This document shows, piece by piece, positions 8,541 through 17,183 of a DNA stretch of 64,000 bases. Made by a program: the position numbers and the translations under genes. Source of the stretch: Xanthomonas theicola (GTDB lineage: Bacteria; Pseudomonadota; Gammaproteobacteria; Xanthomonadales; Xanthomonadaceae). The stretch is from the NCBI RefSeq assembly GCF_014236795.1, contig NZ_CP049017.1:3636001-3700000 (forward strand), written 5' to 3'. The stretch's first letter is position 1. Each line of letters begins with the position of its first letter. The notes under the pieces are model-generated. The model had not been told where the DNA came from. It saw nothing but the letters and a program-made list of their open reading frames with translations, and ran no database searches.

Positions 8541-10055
8541 TCAGCCGCTCTCCAACGCATGCGCCACCGCGCGGAACACGCGCTGCATCTCCAGCGGCTT
8601 GCGCAGCACGTGCACGGCGATGTCGCGCGGGAAGTGATCGCGCTGCAGCGCGGTGCCGGCATCCTCGAGCACGATCGCCGGGCCGCGGTAGTCCAGGTCC
8701 TGCAGGGCCAGCAGCAGGCTCACCGCCGACAGCAGGATGATGTCGCTGTCCACGATCACCAGGTCCGGCATGCCATGCTCGCGCACATCGCGCAGCGCCG
8801 CGGCGCCGTCGGAGGCCAGCTGCGGCCGGTAACCCTGGCTGGACAAGGCGTTGCCGAGCAGCGACAGGCGCGTGGCCTCGCCGTCGACCAGCAACACGCG
8901 CTGGCCGTCGCCCATCGGGATCCCCAGTTCCGGCTCGGCCGAGGGTGCGTGGCCTCGCAGCGGGATCAGCAGTTCGAAGCAGGTGCCCACGCCCGGAGTG
9001 CTGTCCACGCCGATGCTGCCGCCGTAGCTTTCGACGACGCGCTTGCACGAGATCAGGCCCAGGCCGGTGCCGTCGGGCTTGGTGGTGAAGAACGGGCTGA
9101 ACAGGTGCGCCTGAGTGTCCGCGTCCATGCCCACGCCGGTGTCGCGGACCAGGATCCGCACCTGTTCGCTGCCGTCGGCGCCGATCGCCGGCGTCGCCGA
9201 GAAATCCAGCGTGCCGCCACCGGGCATCGCCTGGATCGCGTTCAGGCCGAGGTTGAGCAGGCATTGCTGCAACTCGGTGTAGTTGGCCTCGATCGACAGC
9301 TCGGCGTCGACCACCTCCACGCGCAAGCCGACCCGCTCGGGCAGGCTGCTCTTGAGCAGCATCTGCACCGCCTGGAACAGGCCGGCGATCAAGACCCGCT
9401 CGCTGGGCGTGCGCGAGCCGCGCACGAACGACAGCATCGATTCGGCCATCTCGTGACCGCGCCGGCCGCACTCGGCGATGACGTCCGCCAGGTGCCGCAG
9501 CTGCGGATCGTCGCTGCGCCCGACCATCAGCTCCGGCACGATCAGCAGCGGCTGCAGGATGTTGCGCAGGTCGTGGCTCAGCCCGGCGGCCAGCATCGCC
9601 AGGCTCTCCAGTCGCTGCGCACGCATCAGCTCGCCTTCCACCCGCTGCCGCTCGCGCTCGCTGCGCGCCTCGCGGATCGCGCGTGTCACCGCCGACGGCA
9701 GCCGGGTCGGGTTGTGCTTGATGATGTAGTCGTTGGCGCCGTCGCGCAGCGCCTCCACCGCGGTCTCCTCGCCGATGGTGCCGGAGACGAAGATGAAGGG
9801 GATCGCGCTGCCGTGCTCGCGCAGCACCCGCAACGCCTCGTGCCCGGAGAAGCCCGGCATGCTCAGGTCCGACAGCACGATATCCGGCGCGAACTCGCCC
9901 AGCGCCTCGCGCAGGGTGGGCTCGCTTTCCACCCGGCGGAAGGTCGCCTCCAGTCCGGCATCCAGCAACTGGTCGGACAGCAGTTCGGCATCCTCCGGCG
10001 AATCCTCGACCATCAGGATCCGGATCGGTCCAAGCTTGGTGCCGGTCGTGGGCAT
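8541..10055 (-). CDS. Hybrid REC-histidine kinase-REC signalling protein
   Basis: A soluble 504-residue kinase with no membrane segment. An N-terminal receiver (residues 10-130) has the acidic pair VEDS, phospho-acceptor Asp in PDIVLSDLSMPGFSG, Thr in FVSGT and Lys in IIKHNP. A histidine kinase core follows, with the H-box GLSHDLRNILQP near residue 185, N-box LNLGLNAIQAM near 290, and G-boxes VRDTGVGM and DGTGLGLISC. The C-terminal receiver (residues 383-500) keeps an acceptor Asp in DLVIVDSDI and Lys in LRKPLE, but the acidic pair is VDGE and the Thr/Ser position reads IVLED, so it is divergent. It lies 6 bp after the response regulator gene, last in a three-gene operon. Confidence 0.88.
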   Translation of the reverse strand: MPTTGTKLGPIRILMVEDSPEDAELLSDQLLDAGLEATFRRVESEPTLREALGEFAPDIVLSDLSMPGFSGHEALRVLREHGSAIPFIFVSGTIGEETAVEALRDGANDYIIKHNPTRLPSAVTRAIREARSERERQRVEGELMRAQRLESLAMLAAGLSHDLRNILQPLLIVPELMVGRSDDPQLRHLADVIAECGRRGHEMAESMLSFVRGSRTPSERVLIAGLFQAVQMLLKSSLPERVGLRVEVVDAELSIEANYTELQQCLLNLGLNAIQAMPGGGTLDFSATPAIGADGSEQVRILVRDTGVGMDADTQAHLFSPFFTTKPDGTGLGLISCKRVVESYGGSIGVDSTPGVGTCFELLIPLRGHAPSAEPELGIPMGDGQRVLLVDGEATRLSLLGNALSSQGYRPQLASDGAAALRDVREHGMPDLVIVDSDIILLSAVSLLLALQDLDYRGPAIVLEDAGTALQRDHFPRDIAVHVLRKPLEMQRVFRAVAHALESG

Positions 10056-10061
10056 GCGCGC

Positions 10062-10502
10062 TTACTCTTTGTCCGGCGCCTGATTGATCAGCGCCCAGAA
10101 CGTGCCCAGGGTCTTCACCGCGGTGAAGAACTGGTCCACGTCCACCGGCTTGACCACATAGGCGTTGACCCCCAGATCCCAACTCCGCGCCAGGTCGCTT
10201 TCCTCGCGCGAGGAGGACAGGATCACCACCGGCAGCCGCTTGAGCGATTCGTCGCTGCGCACCAGCTTCAGCACCTCGAGCCCGTCCATGCGCGGCATCT
10301 TGATGTCGAGCAGCAACACCGCCGGCAGGCCTTCCTCGCGGTCGGCGTAGGCGCCGCGGCGCAGCAGGTAATCCATCGCTTCGACCCCGTCCTCGACATG
10401 GACGATGGGATTGGCGAGGCGCGCGTCGCGCAGCGCATCGACCGCCATTTCGGCATCGGCGGGGCTGTCTTCGGCAAGCAGGATGGTGCGGATGGCGGTC
10501 AT
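10062..10502 (-). CDS. Single-domain response regulator (Rcp1/CheY-like)
   Basis: A stand-alone receiver of 146 residues with no output domain. The acidic pair is AEDSPAD, the acceptor Asp lies in AVLLLDIKMPRMDG, the Ser/Thr in VVILSSSREESD, and the Lys in YVVKPVD. The extended RRGAYADREEGLP loop is typical of the Rcp1 class that works with phytochrome-like and other sensor kinases. Its ATG at 10502 overlaps the end of the upstream sensor kinase (stop at 10499-10501), and its own stop is 6 bp from the hybrid kinase start. The natural reading is a relay from the membrane kinase through this protein to the hybrid kinase or to a protein-protein target, though that is inferred. Confidence 0.9.
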   Translation of the reverse strand: MTAIRTILLAEDSPADAEMAVDALRDARLANPIVHVEDGVEAMDYLLRRGAYADREEGLPAVLLLDIKMPRMDGLEVLKLVRSDESLKRLPVVILSSSREESDLARSWDLGVNAYVVKPVDVDQFFTAVKTLGTFWALINQAPDKE

Positions 10503-12310
10503 GCGATCAACTCGGTGGTGGGCGCTTCGAGCGCGGGCGGTAACACGAAATGGAAGGTCGCGCCCTGGTCCGGCGCCGCGTCGGCCCAGACGTGGCCGCC
10601 GTGGCGGGTCAGCACGCGGCGCACGCTGGCCAGGCCGATGCCGGTCCCGGTGTATTCGCTGGCCTTGTGCAGGCGCTGGAACACGCCGAACAGCTTGGCT
10701 GCATAAGTCATGTCGAAACCGGCGCCGTTGTCGCGCACGCTGAAGTGGTGGCTGCCGTCGGGCTGCAGTTGGTAGTCCACCTCGATGGTCAGCACTTCGC
10801 GCCTGACGCTGTACTTGACCGCGTTGCCGAGCAGGTTCATCCACAGCTGGCGCATCATGTTCTCGTCGGCGACCAGGATCGGCAGCGGGGCGATGTTCCA
10901 TTCGATGCGCTGGCCGCTGCCGGCATGGTCGGAGTAGAAATTGGCTTCCAGCACCGAGCGCGCCTCCGCCACCAGCGACTGCATGTCCACCGCCTGCAGG
11001 CGCAGCGCGCTGCGGCCCAGGCGCGAATAGACCAGCAGGTCGTCGATCAGCGAGGCCATGCGCCGCGCGGAAGTGGCGATCACTTCCAGGTAGTGCCGGC
11101 TCTTCTCGTCGGCGGCGTCGCCGAGGTGGCGTGCCAGCTTGTCGGCGAAGCCGGCGACGTGGCGCAGCGGCGCGCGCAGATCGTGCGAGACCGAATAGCT
11201 GAAGGCCTCCAGCTCGCGGTTGACTTCCGAGACCAGCTCCACCTTGCCTTCGAGCTGCCGGTTCAGTTCCTGGATGCGCTGCCGCGAGGCCTTCTGCAGG
11301 CTGATGTCGCTGACCGTCATCAGCACCACTTCGTCTTCGCTGTCCGGCAACGGCATGCGCCGCGCGTTCAGCAGCATGGTGCGGACGACGCCGTCGGCGC
11401 CGACCTGCTCGTGTTCGAAGTCCCACAGTTCGCGCCCGCGCAACAACACGTCGGCAAGGCGCTGGCGGACGATGGGATCCTGCCAGGCGCCGTCGCCGAC
11501 ATCGGCCAGCATCTTCGGCGCGTGCGCCGGGTCCAGCCCGTACAGCTCGCCGAAGGCGGCGTTGTGCATCATCATGCGCTGCGCGCCGTCGAGCAACACG
11601 ATCGGCTCGCGCACCGTCTGCAGCACCGCGGCGGCGCGCGCGTTGGCGCGCAGCATGTGCCGCTCGGCGTCCAGGCGCCGGCCGGTCTGCCGTTGCAGCA
11701 GCCAGATCACCAGGCCCAGCAGCAGCAGTTGCACCGCCAGCGAGACCCAACTGATCGTGGACGCCAACAGGCGCCGCTTGCCGGCATCGGCGGTGCGCTC
11801 GGCCAGCAGCACGTCCTCGCGCCGCTGCAGTTCGGCGACCAGGCCGCGGATCGGGTTGTCCGCGGTCATCTCCTGGATCAGCGCGCGGATCTGCTGCGGG
11901 TCGCGGTTCTTCGCAATGCGCGTGGCCAGCAGGCCGCGGCGCTCCAGCGTGCTCTGCAGGCGACCGATGCGCACTTGCTGGCCGGGGTTGTCGCCAGTCA
12001 GCTCGATCAGGCGCGCGATGGTCGGTGCGATCGCGGCGCGCGACTCGCGGAAGCGGGTATGCAGGATCGGCGATTCGGTCCCGTGCGACATCGCCATCGC
12101 TGCCGATTCCATGTCGCGCAGGCTCGCTTCCAGCCTGCGCAGCGTTGCCGTGACCTCCTGGCTGTGGCTGACCCAGTCGGCCGCGCGCAGGGTGCTGGCG
12201 CTGATCTGCCGCAGCAGCAGCGAAGGCAGGATCACGATCAAGACGACAGCCAACGCCAGCAGCGGCAAGCGCCAGCGGTCCCAGGCGTCATTTTTGGCGG
12301 TGATCTGCAT
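10499..12310 (-). CDS. Membrane sensor histidine kinase, CHASE3-PAS-HisKA-HATPase
   Basis: A 603-residue kinase started at ATG 12310 (MQITAKNDAWDRW); an upstream in-frame start would add 16 residues. TM1 is near residues 13-34, then a helical periplasmic CHASE3-like domain (rich in RRLEASLRDMESAAMAM-type heptads), and TM2 near 192-212. A PAS domain follows (VLQTVREPIVLLDGAQRM to LMTVSDISLQK). The H-box is SYSVSHDLRAPLRHVAGF, the N-box LLGNAVKYS, and the G-boxes VRDNGAGF and GTGIGLASVRRV. The arrangement matches phytochrome-related and CHASE3 kinases of pseudomonads and xanthomonads. First gene of the three-gene signalling operon, overlapping the regulator by 4 bp. The signal sensed is unknown. 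Confidence 0.9.
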   Translation of the reverse strand: MQITAKNDAWDRWRLPLLALAVVLIVILPSLLLRQISASTLRAADWVSHSQEVTATLRRLEASLRDMESAAMAMSHGTESPILHTRFRESRAAIAPTIARLIELTGDNPGQQVRIGRLQSTLERRGLLATRIAKNRDPQQIRALIQEMTADNPIRGLVAELQRREDVLLAERTADAGKRRLLASTISWVSLAVQLLLLGLVIWLLQRQTGRRLDAERHMLRANARAAAVLQTVREPIVLLDGAQRMMMHNAAFGELYGLDPAHAPKMLADVGDGAWQDPIVRQRLADVLLRGRELWDFEHEQVGADGVVRTMLLNARRMPLPDSEDEVVLMTVSDISLQKASRQRIQELNRQLEGKVELVSEVNRELEAFSYSVSHDLRAPLRHVAGFADKLARHLGDAADEKSRHYLEVIATSARRMASLIDDLLVYSRLGRSALRLQAVDMQSLVAEARSVLEANFYSDHAGSGQRIEWNIAPLPILVADENMMRQLWMNLLGNAVKYSVRREVLTIEVDYQLQPDGSHHFSVRDNGAGFDMTYAAKLFGVFQRLHKASEYTGTGIGLASVRRVLTRHGGHVWADAAPDQGATFHFVLPPALEAPTTELIA

Positions 12311-12463
12311 AGCTAGCCGTGGAAGATTGCAGCAGAAGCGACATCGAAGGAGCGGCATTCTCGCCGATCCACCGCCGCCTCAGATAAACTATTCAGGCTT
12401 GGAACGACTCCCCGCCACGCCACGCGCCATTTGAATAGCTCTATCTTAAATGGTTGCGGACAA

Positions 12464-12489
12464 AGAAACGGGCGGCTGCAAGCCGCCCG
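12464..12489 (-). terminator. Intrinsic terminator for the minus strand
   Basis: A perfect 9-bp stem, CGGGCGGCT / AGCCGCCCG (12470-12489) with a 3-base loop. On the minus strand it is followed by TTTCTTTG. It lies 30 bp beyond the stop of the small gene ending at 12520. Confidence 0.8.
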
Positions 12490-12519
12490 TGGATAGGACC
12501 CCGGACGACGCGGATCGGG

Positions 12520-12759
12520 TCAGCGCGCCGGAACCGCGGTCGTGCTGGACGCCGCAACGCTTGCCGCGCCGATCAGGGTCCACGATGACATCCCGGCCTG
12601 GACCAGCAGGAAGTCGGCATGGCTGCGCAGGCGCACGCGCTCGGCGACGGTCAACCCGTCGTCCAGGCCGTGCATCAGCTTGGCGAATGCTGGCCAGAAA
12701 CCGACATCGTCGTGGCAGGCGACCAGCAGCATGCCCAACTGCGCTTCCAACTGACCCAT
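12520..12759 (-). CDS. Small hypothetical protein
   Basis: A 79-residue candidate beginning MGQLEAQLGMLLVACHDD and ending in an Ala/Ser/Thr-rich tail. No family recognised. The middle (DGLTVAERVRLRSHADFLL) looks helical and amphipathic, and there is no clear signal peptide. Support comes from the strong terminator 30 bp downstream and from the frame staying open far upstream. Against it are the poor ribosome binding site before 12759 and the terminator of the BON gene, which lies inside the upstream extension and rules out the longest version. An alternative start between 12760 and 12950 is possible. Confidence 0.4.
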   Translation of the reverse strand: MGQLEAQLGMLLVACHDDVGFWPAFAKLMHGLDDGLTVAERVRLRSHADFLLVQAGMSSWTLIGAASVAASSTTAVPAR

Positions 12760-12956
12760 CGCCACGGGCAACGAGGACGGCCGCGGCGGCGCGTCGCCGC
12801 CGCGGGTTGCGCGGTCGCAGGACTGGCGGCGGCGTGGAAGCAGGTATCCGACATGGCGATTCGCTTGGTAGCCAGCATCGCCGGAGGATGGCTGACCGCG
12901 TGTCAATACGGTGCGAAACGATACGGGCGCAGGTGTTTCGTGCATCTGCGGGGTGC

Positions 12957-12982
12957 AAAAAAACGCACCCCTCGAGGGTGCG
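12957..12982 (-). terminator. Intrinsic terminator of the BON-domain gene
   Basis: The palindrome CGCACCCCTCGAGGGTGCG (12964-12982) is followed on the minus strand by seven T residues (12963-12957). It lies 72 bp after the stop of the BON gene at 13054. Confidence 0.88.
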
Positions 12983-13053
12983 CGTTGCATGCGCGGCGGA
13001 GATAAGGCGCCTCGTCTCTGGCTCCGCCTCCGCTACGGATGGATGGCGCCGGA

Positions 13054-13455
13054 TCAGCGTTTGGCGGCGCCGGCCACCTTCAGGCCCGATGCATCGACTT
13101 TCTTTACCCCATCGATCATCTTGCTGACCGAGATGGCTTTGTCGCGCTGCGCCGTGCTCTCCACTGCGCCGGACAGCTTGACCGTGCCGTTGAGCGTCTC
13201 GACCTTGATGTCGGTGCCGGAAACGTCCTTGGTCGCCAGCAGATCGGCCTTGACCTTGGTAGTGATCCAGGTGTCGGCGACCGGCTTCTTGGAGCCATGC
13301 TTCATGCTGTCATGCTTCATGCTGTCATGGTCCATACTGCCATGGTCCTTGCTGGCAGCGGTCGGCGGATCGACCGCCAGCGCCTGGCCTGCGGCCAGGG
13401 TCAGGCCGAATGCCAGTGCGGTACCGAGCATCGTGCGAGACGTGTGCGTTTTCAT
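13054..13455 (-). CDS. Secreted BON-domain protein with His/Met-rich segment
   Basis: A 133-residue periplasmic protein of the OsmY type. Residues 1-27 form a signal peptide (LGTALAFGLTLAAGQALA). A short His/Met/Asp-rich stretch follows (residues 36-57, DHGSMDHDSMKHDSMKHGSK). A single BON domain fills the rest: ITTKVKADLLATKDVSGTDI, VETLNGTVKLSGAVES, and the final KMIDGVKKVDASGL. BON domains are thought to bind membranes or lipids and are often stress-induced. The repeated MKHDS units are encoded by a tandem DNA repeat of about 15 bp near 13300-13345 and look able to bind metal such as copper, but this is inference. Followed by its own terminator; stands alone. Confidence 0.88.
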   Translation of the reverse strand: MKTHTSRTMLGTALAFGLTLAAGQALAVDPPTAASKDHGSMDHDSMKHDSMKHGSKKPVADTWITTKVKADLLATKDVSGTDIKVETLNGTVKLSGAVESTAQRDKAISVSKMIDGVKKVDASGLKVAGAAKR

Positions 13456-13611
13456 GCTGTCCTCTTTTCCTTGTAGAAGTGTGGTGCGAAGTGTCTGCGC
13501 TGCTGCGTACAAGCCACGTGACCGGCAAATGGCGGCAGCGTGAAATGCGTGCACACTGCGTGACGGTTGCTGGCCGATACTGACGCCCTCCCCCGCCCGA
13601 GCCCCGACGCC

Positions 13612-14652
13612 ATGGACCATCCTTTCAATCTCGCCCTGCTCGGCTATGGTTATGCAGGCCGCGTGTTGCATGCGCCGCTGATCGCGCATACGCCGGGCCT
13701 GCGACTGCACACCATCGTGTCCAGCCGCCACGCCGCCGCCGCGGCCCATCCGCAGGCGCGCATCGTCGCCGACCCACAGCAGGCCTTCGCCGACCCGCAG
13801 ATCGATGCGGTGGTGGTGGCCACGCCGAACCAGACCCACGCGCCGCTGGCACTGGCGGCGCTGGCCCACGGCAAGCACGTGCTGGTGGACAAGCCGTTCA
13901 CCCTGGACCTGGACCAAGCGCGGCAAGTGACCGCACAGGCGCAACGCGCCGAGCGCATCGTCAGCGTGTTCCAGAACCGGCGCTGGGATGGCGACTACCT
14001 CACCGTGCAGCGCCTGCTCGACGAGGACAGGCTGGGCGCGGTCGCCGAATTCCACTCGCACTTCGACCGCCACCGCCCGCAGGTCGGCGACCGCTGGCGC
14101 GAGCATGCGCTGCCCGGTTCGGGCCTGTGGTTCGACTTGGGCCCGCACCTGCTCGACCAGACCCTGCAGCTGTTCGGCCCGCCCGTGGCGATCCAGGTCG
14201 ACCTGGCCTTGCAACGCCATGGCGCGCAGGCGCCGGACTACTTCCATGCGGTGCTGCGCTACCCGCGGCTGCGCGCGGTGCTGCATGCCGGCTCGCTGGT
14301 CGCGGCGAACGGCCTGCGCTTCGCGGTGCATGGCGACCGCGGCAGCTACCTCAAGCACGGGCTGGACACGCAGGAGGCGCAGTTGCGCGCCGGGCTCACC
14401 CCGGCTGCGCCGCAGTGGGGCCAAGACCCGGCCGCCGGCCAGCTGACCCTGGCCGCCGGCAACGGCAACACCGCCACCCACGCGCTACCGACGCAACGCG
14501 GCGACTATCGCCACTGCTATGCCGGCTTTCGCGAGGCCATGGCCGGCCGCGCGGCCGCGCCGGTGGACGCGGCACAGGCGCTGGCGGTGATCCGGCTGCT
14601 CGAACTCGGCCAGCGCAGCGCCGCCGAAGGCCGCACGCTGGCGCTGGATTGA
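13612..14652 (+). CDS. Gfo/Idh/MocA-family oxidoreductase
   Basis: NAD(P)-dependent sugar or cyclitol dehydrogenase-like protein of 346 residues. The Rossmann fold starts at once (NLALLGYGYAGRVLHAPLI) and is followed by IDAVVVATPNQTHAPLALAA and the active-site EKP-type motif as LVDKPFTLD, where Glu is replaced by Asp-Lys-Pro order VDKP. The C-terminal alpha/beta domain has VFQNRRWDGDYLTVQRLL and GLWFDLGPHLLDQTLQLFG with the conserved DLGxHLxDQ motif. The start at 13612 is chosen because the upstream 15 residues are not family-like. Closest in style to the E. coli YdgJ/IolW subgroup. It converges on gnd, with only 12 bp between the stops. Substrate unknown. Confidence 0.88.
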   Translation: MDHPFNLALLGYGYAGRVLHAPLIAHTPGLRLHTIVSSRHAAAAAHPQARIVADPQQAFADPQIDAVVVATPNQTHAPLALAALAHGKHVLVDKPFTLDLDQARQVTAQAQRAERIVSVFQNRRWDGDYLTVQRLLDEDRLGAVAEFHSHFDRHRPQVGDRWREHALPGSGLWFDLGPHLLDQTLQLFGPPVAIQVDLALQRHGAQAPDYFHAVLRYPRLRAVLHAGSLVAANGLRFAVHGDRGSYLKHGLDTQEAQLRAGLTPAAPQWGQDPAAGQLTLAAGNGNTATHALPTQRGDYRHCYAGFREAMAGRAAAPVDAAQALAVIRLLELGQRSAAEGRTLALD

Positions 14653-14664
14653 GCCCGGCGCGGC

Positions 14665-15606
14665 TCAGCCGGCCGCGGCCCCGGATGGCGGCAAGCCGTG
14701 AGTCTCGTGCTTGATCGGGTGCCCGCCGAACTGGTTGCGCATCGCCGACAGCAGCTTGTCGGTGAACGAATCGTCGTCGCGCGAGCGCAGTCGTTCCAGC
14801 AGCGACAAGGTGATGACCGGCGCGGCGACGTTCAGGTCGATCGCCTCGGCCACCGTCCAGCGGCCCTCGCCGGAGTCTTCGACATAGGGCGCGATCCCGG
14901 CCAGCGCGGGATTGTCGCCCAGCGCATTGGAACACAGCTCCAGCAGCCACGAGCGCACCACGCTGCCCTGGCGCCAAACCTCGGCGACCTGGTGCAGGTC
15001 CAGCTCGAACTCCTGCTTGCGCGCCATCAGCGCGAAGCCCTCGGCATAGGCCTGCATCATTCCGTACTCGATGCCGTTGTGGACCATCTTGGTGAAGTGG
15101 CCGGCACCGCTGGGACCGACCCGCGCCCAACCCGCGTCGGCGGCCGGCGCCAGGGTGGCGAACAGCGGGTCGAGGCGGCACACCGCCGCCGCGTCGCCGC
15201 CGATCATCAGGCTGTAGCCTTCGCTCAGGCCCCACACGCCGCCGCTGGTACCGCAGTCCACGTAGGCGATGCCGTGCGCGGCCAGGTCGGCGGCGCGGCG
15301 CATCGAATCCTTGTAGTACGAATTGCCGCCGTCCACGACCACGTCGCCGGCAGCCAGCAACGGCAGCAGCGTCGCCAGCGTGGCGTCGACGATCTTGCCG
15401 GCCGGCACCATCAGCCACACCGCGCGCGGCGCCGGCAATGCCGCGATCAGCGCCGCCATGCTCGCGACGGTTTCCACCCCGCGCTGCTGCGCCGCACTGC
15501 GCGCCGCCTCGCCGAGGTCGAAACCGACCACGCGATGACCGCCGCGCACCAGCCGCTCGGCCATGTTCGCGCCCATCCGGCCCAGCCCTACAAGTCCCAG
15601 TTCCAT
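14665..15606 (-). CDS. gnd: 6-phosphogluconate dehydrogenase, short (Gnd-related, YqeC/GndZ-type) form
   Basis: Decarboxylates 6-phosphogluconate to ribulose 5-phosphate with NAD(P). The protein (313 residues) starts with the nucleotide site GLVGLGRMGANMAERL, then DVVVDGGNSYYKDSMRRA, the substrate-site CGTSGGVWGLSEGYSLMIGG, and the catalytic Lys segment GPSGAGHFTKMVHNGIEYGM. The length matches the short two-domain form (about 300 residues), not the 470-residue dimeric enzyme of E. coli. The short form is usually NAD-preferring in characterised members; that is not proven here. The C-terminus (HPIKHETHGLPPSG) is short and simple. Convergent with the Gfo/Idh gene. Confidence 0.93.
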   Translation of the reverse strand: MELGLVGLGRMGANMAERLVRGGHRVVGFDLGEAARSAAQQRGVETVASMAALIAALPAPRAVWLMVPAGKIVDATLATLLPLLAAGDVVVDGGNSYYKDSMRRAADLAAHGIAYVDCGTSGGVWGLSEGYSLMIGGDAAAVCRLDPLFATLAPAADAGWARVGPSGAGHFTKMVHNGIEYGMMQAYAEGFALMARKQEFELDLHQVAEVWRQGSVVRSWLLELCSNALGDNPALAGIAPYVEDSGEGRWTVAEAIDLNVAAPVITLSLLERLRSRDDDSFTDKLLSAMRNQFGGHPIKHETHGLPPSGAAAG

Positions 15607-15676
15607 GCGTCGTGTCCTAGCTCGAAGTAAGGGGCATCAGGATCGCACGAAGCGTCGCACCCTGGATGACGCACCG

Positions 15677-16978
15677 CTAAGGGGCACCTGCTTGCGCCGC
15701 TTGCGCGCAGGCCTGCAACTGGTGGTCGCGCCAGCGCCGGTAGAGCGTGGTATGCAGGTTATGCAGGGCCAGGTCGATCGCGAAAGGCGTGCGCGGATTG
15801 CGGTCCAGCAGGCGCGCCACGTGGTAGCCGATCGGCTTGCGGCCCTTGGGATGCACATACACCTCGAAACCGCGGTAGAACGGGTCGTCGAGCAGCGCGT
15901 CGATCTGCGCCAGGGCACTGCGTTGCGCCGGCGACAGCGTCGCGCGCAGCATCGGGTCGCGCGCGAACAGCAGCTCCTCGAAGCGCTCGCGGCCGGGCCC
16001 GCGCAGCGCCTGCGCCAGCTCCCAGATGCGCCGGTTGCTGCGGTCGTAGTAGGCGAAACCGCCGTGCTGCCGCAACGCGGCCGCCGCCTCGGCGCTGACC
16101 GCGGCGACCACGAAGTTCTCCGCCTGATTGTTGATGTCGTCCAGGTAGCGGCGTTCGAACACGTGGGCAATGAAGCCGGGTGCACCGAGGAAGGCGGCGG
16201 CGCCCAGCTGCGAGGTCTTGGCCGCCTTGCCATCGGCAAAGAACTCGCCGGCATGCGCGCCGAGCAGGATGCTGTCGGTCTGATGCAGGGTGAGGAAGGT
16301 GCCGATCGACAGCTCCCCGGGGCTGAACTCGCGGTCGAAGCCGGCGTCGCCGTACAGCTCGCGTTGCGTGGCCAGCTGTGCGATCTGCCGGCCGACACCG
16401 CACTCCGAGCGCACGCGGCCAGTGTAGAACGCCTGGAGCGCACGCGCGTTGCCGTGCACCGGGCGGTAGCCGCGGCCGAAGCTGCGGAAGCGCTGCCAAC
16501 CCTGCCGGCGCGCGCCGCCCGGGCCGAACCCGATCCAGCCCAGTTGCAGCGCGGAGAAGCGGTAGCCGGGGTTGTCCTGCAGGCGCGCCACCGCGCGCTG
16601 GGTGGCTGCGCCCAGCAGCAGGAAGTAGCCACAACGCGTGGCCGGCGCGTCGAGCAGCGCGCGCAGCGTCTGGCGGCGTTGCGCCTCGTTCCACCGCACC
16701 GGCAGCGCCACCTGCAGATCGCCATGCGCGTGCGCGGCGGCCAGCGAGGTGCGCACGCACGGCGTGCCCGGCAGCAGCCGCGGCTGTGCATCGGACGTGC
16801 TGCCGATGCGCCAGCCGAGCTGGCGCAGCAGCGCGGCAAGGCAGTCGGCACCGGCCTGGTCCGCCGCTTCCGGCGGCGCCGCGAGCGCGCCGCCGCTGGC
16901 CAGCGCCAGCATCAGCAGCCACCGCAAGCCCGCATGGCGGCGGCGCGGCGATGGCCGGATGGCGGTCGGGGCGGTCAT
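15677..16978 (-). CDS. Exported protein of unknown function, 433 residues
   Basis: I do not recognise the family. The N-terminus has a basic start and a hydrophobic core (RWLLMLALASGGALA, about residues 19-34), so it is probably exported and cleaved after GALA-AP. The mature part has at least four Cys. It contains features such as LLGAATQRAVARLQDNPGYR, FYTGRVRSECGVGRQIAQLA, IGTFLTLHQTDSILLGAHAG, AFLGAPGFIAHVFERRYLDD, and a C-terminal VYVHPKGRKPIGYHVARLLD. No catalytic signature is evident. The start at 16978 follows a frame with an improbable Arg-rich leader. It stands between gnd and an oppositely directed SDR gene, without operon partners. Confidence 0.75.
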   Translation of the reverse strand: MTAPTAIRPSPRRRHAGLRWLLMLALASGGALAAPPEAADQAGADCLAALLRQLGWRIGSTSDAQPRLLPGTPCVRTSLAAAHAHGDLQVALPVRWNEAQRRQTLRALLDAPATRCGYFLLLGAATQRAVARLQDNPGYRFSALQLGWIGFGPGGARRQGWQRFRSFGRGYRPVHGNARALQAFYTGRVRSECGVGRQIAQLATQRELYGDAGFDREFSPGELSIGTFLTLHQTDSILLGAHAGEFFADGKAAKTSQLGAAAFLGAPGFIAHVFERRYLDDINNQAENFVVAAVSAEAAAALRQHGGFAYYDRSNRRIWELAQALRGPGRERFEELLFARDPMLRATLSPAQRSALAQIDALLDDPFYRGFEVYVHPKGRKPIGYHVARLLDRNPRTPFAIDLALHNLHTTLYRRWRDHQLQACAQAAQAGAP

Positions 16979-17183
16979 GGCGCGAGCATGGAGGATGCGA
17001 ACGGTCTGGTGGCCGCGCTCCAACGCGCGGAGGCGGAGCGTGCCGCAGCTGTCGTGCACGCGCCGCGAAGCTGCGCGCCGCCGTGCGGCACGCGTGGCGC
17101 GCGCGGCGACCGCGCGTATGCGTTCACCCCGCTGCAATACCGGGCAGCCCTACACTGCCGCTCCCATTCGCGGAAACGTCGTC

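Noticed and set aside
12420..13050. Longer version of the small gene at 12520 (156 codons)
   Set aside because: The intrinsic terminator of the BON gene lies inside the extension, and the extension looks like reverse-frame sequence.
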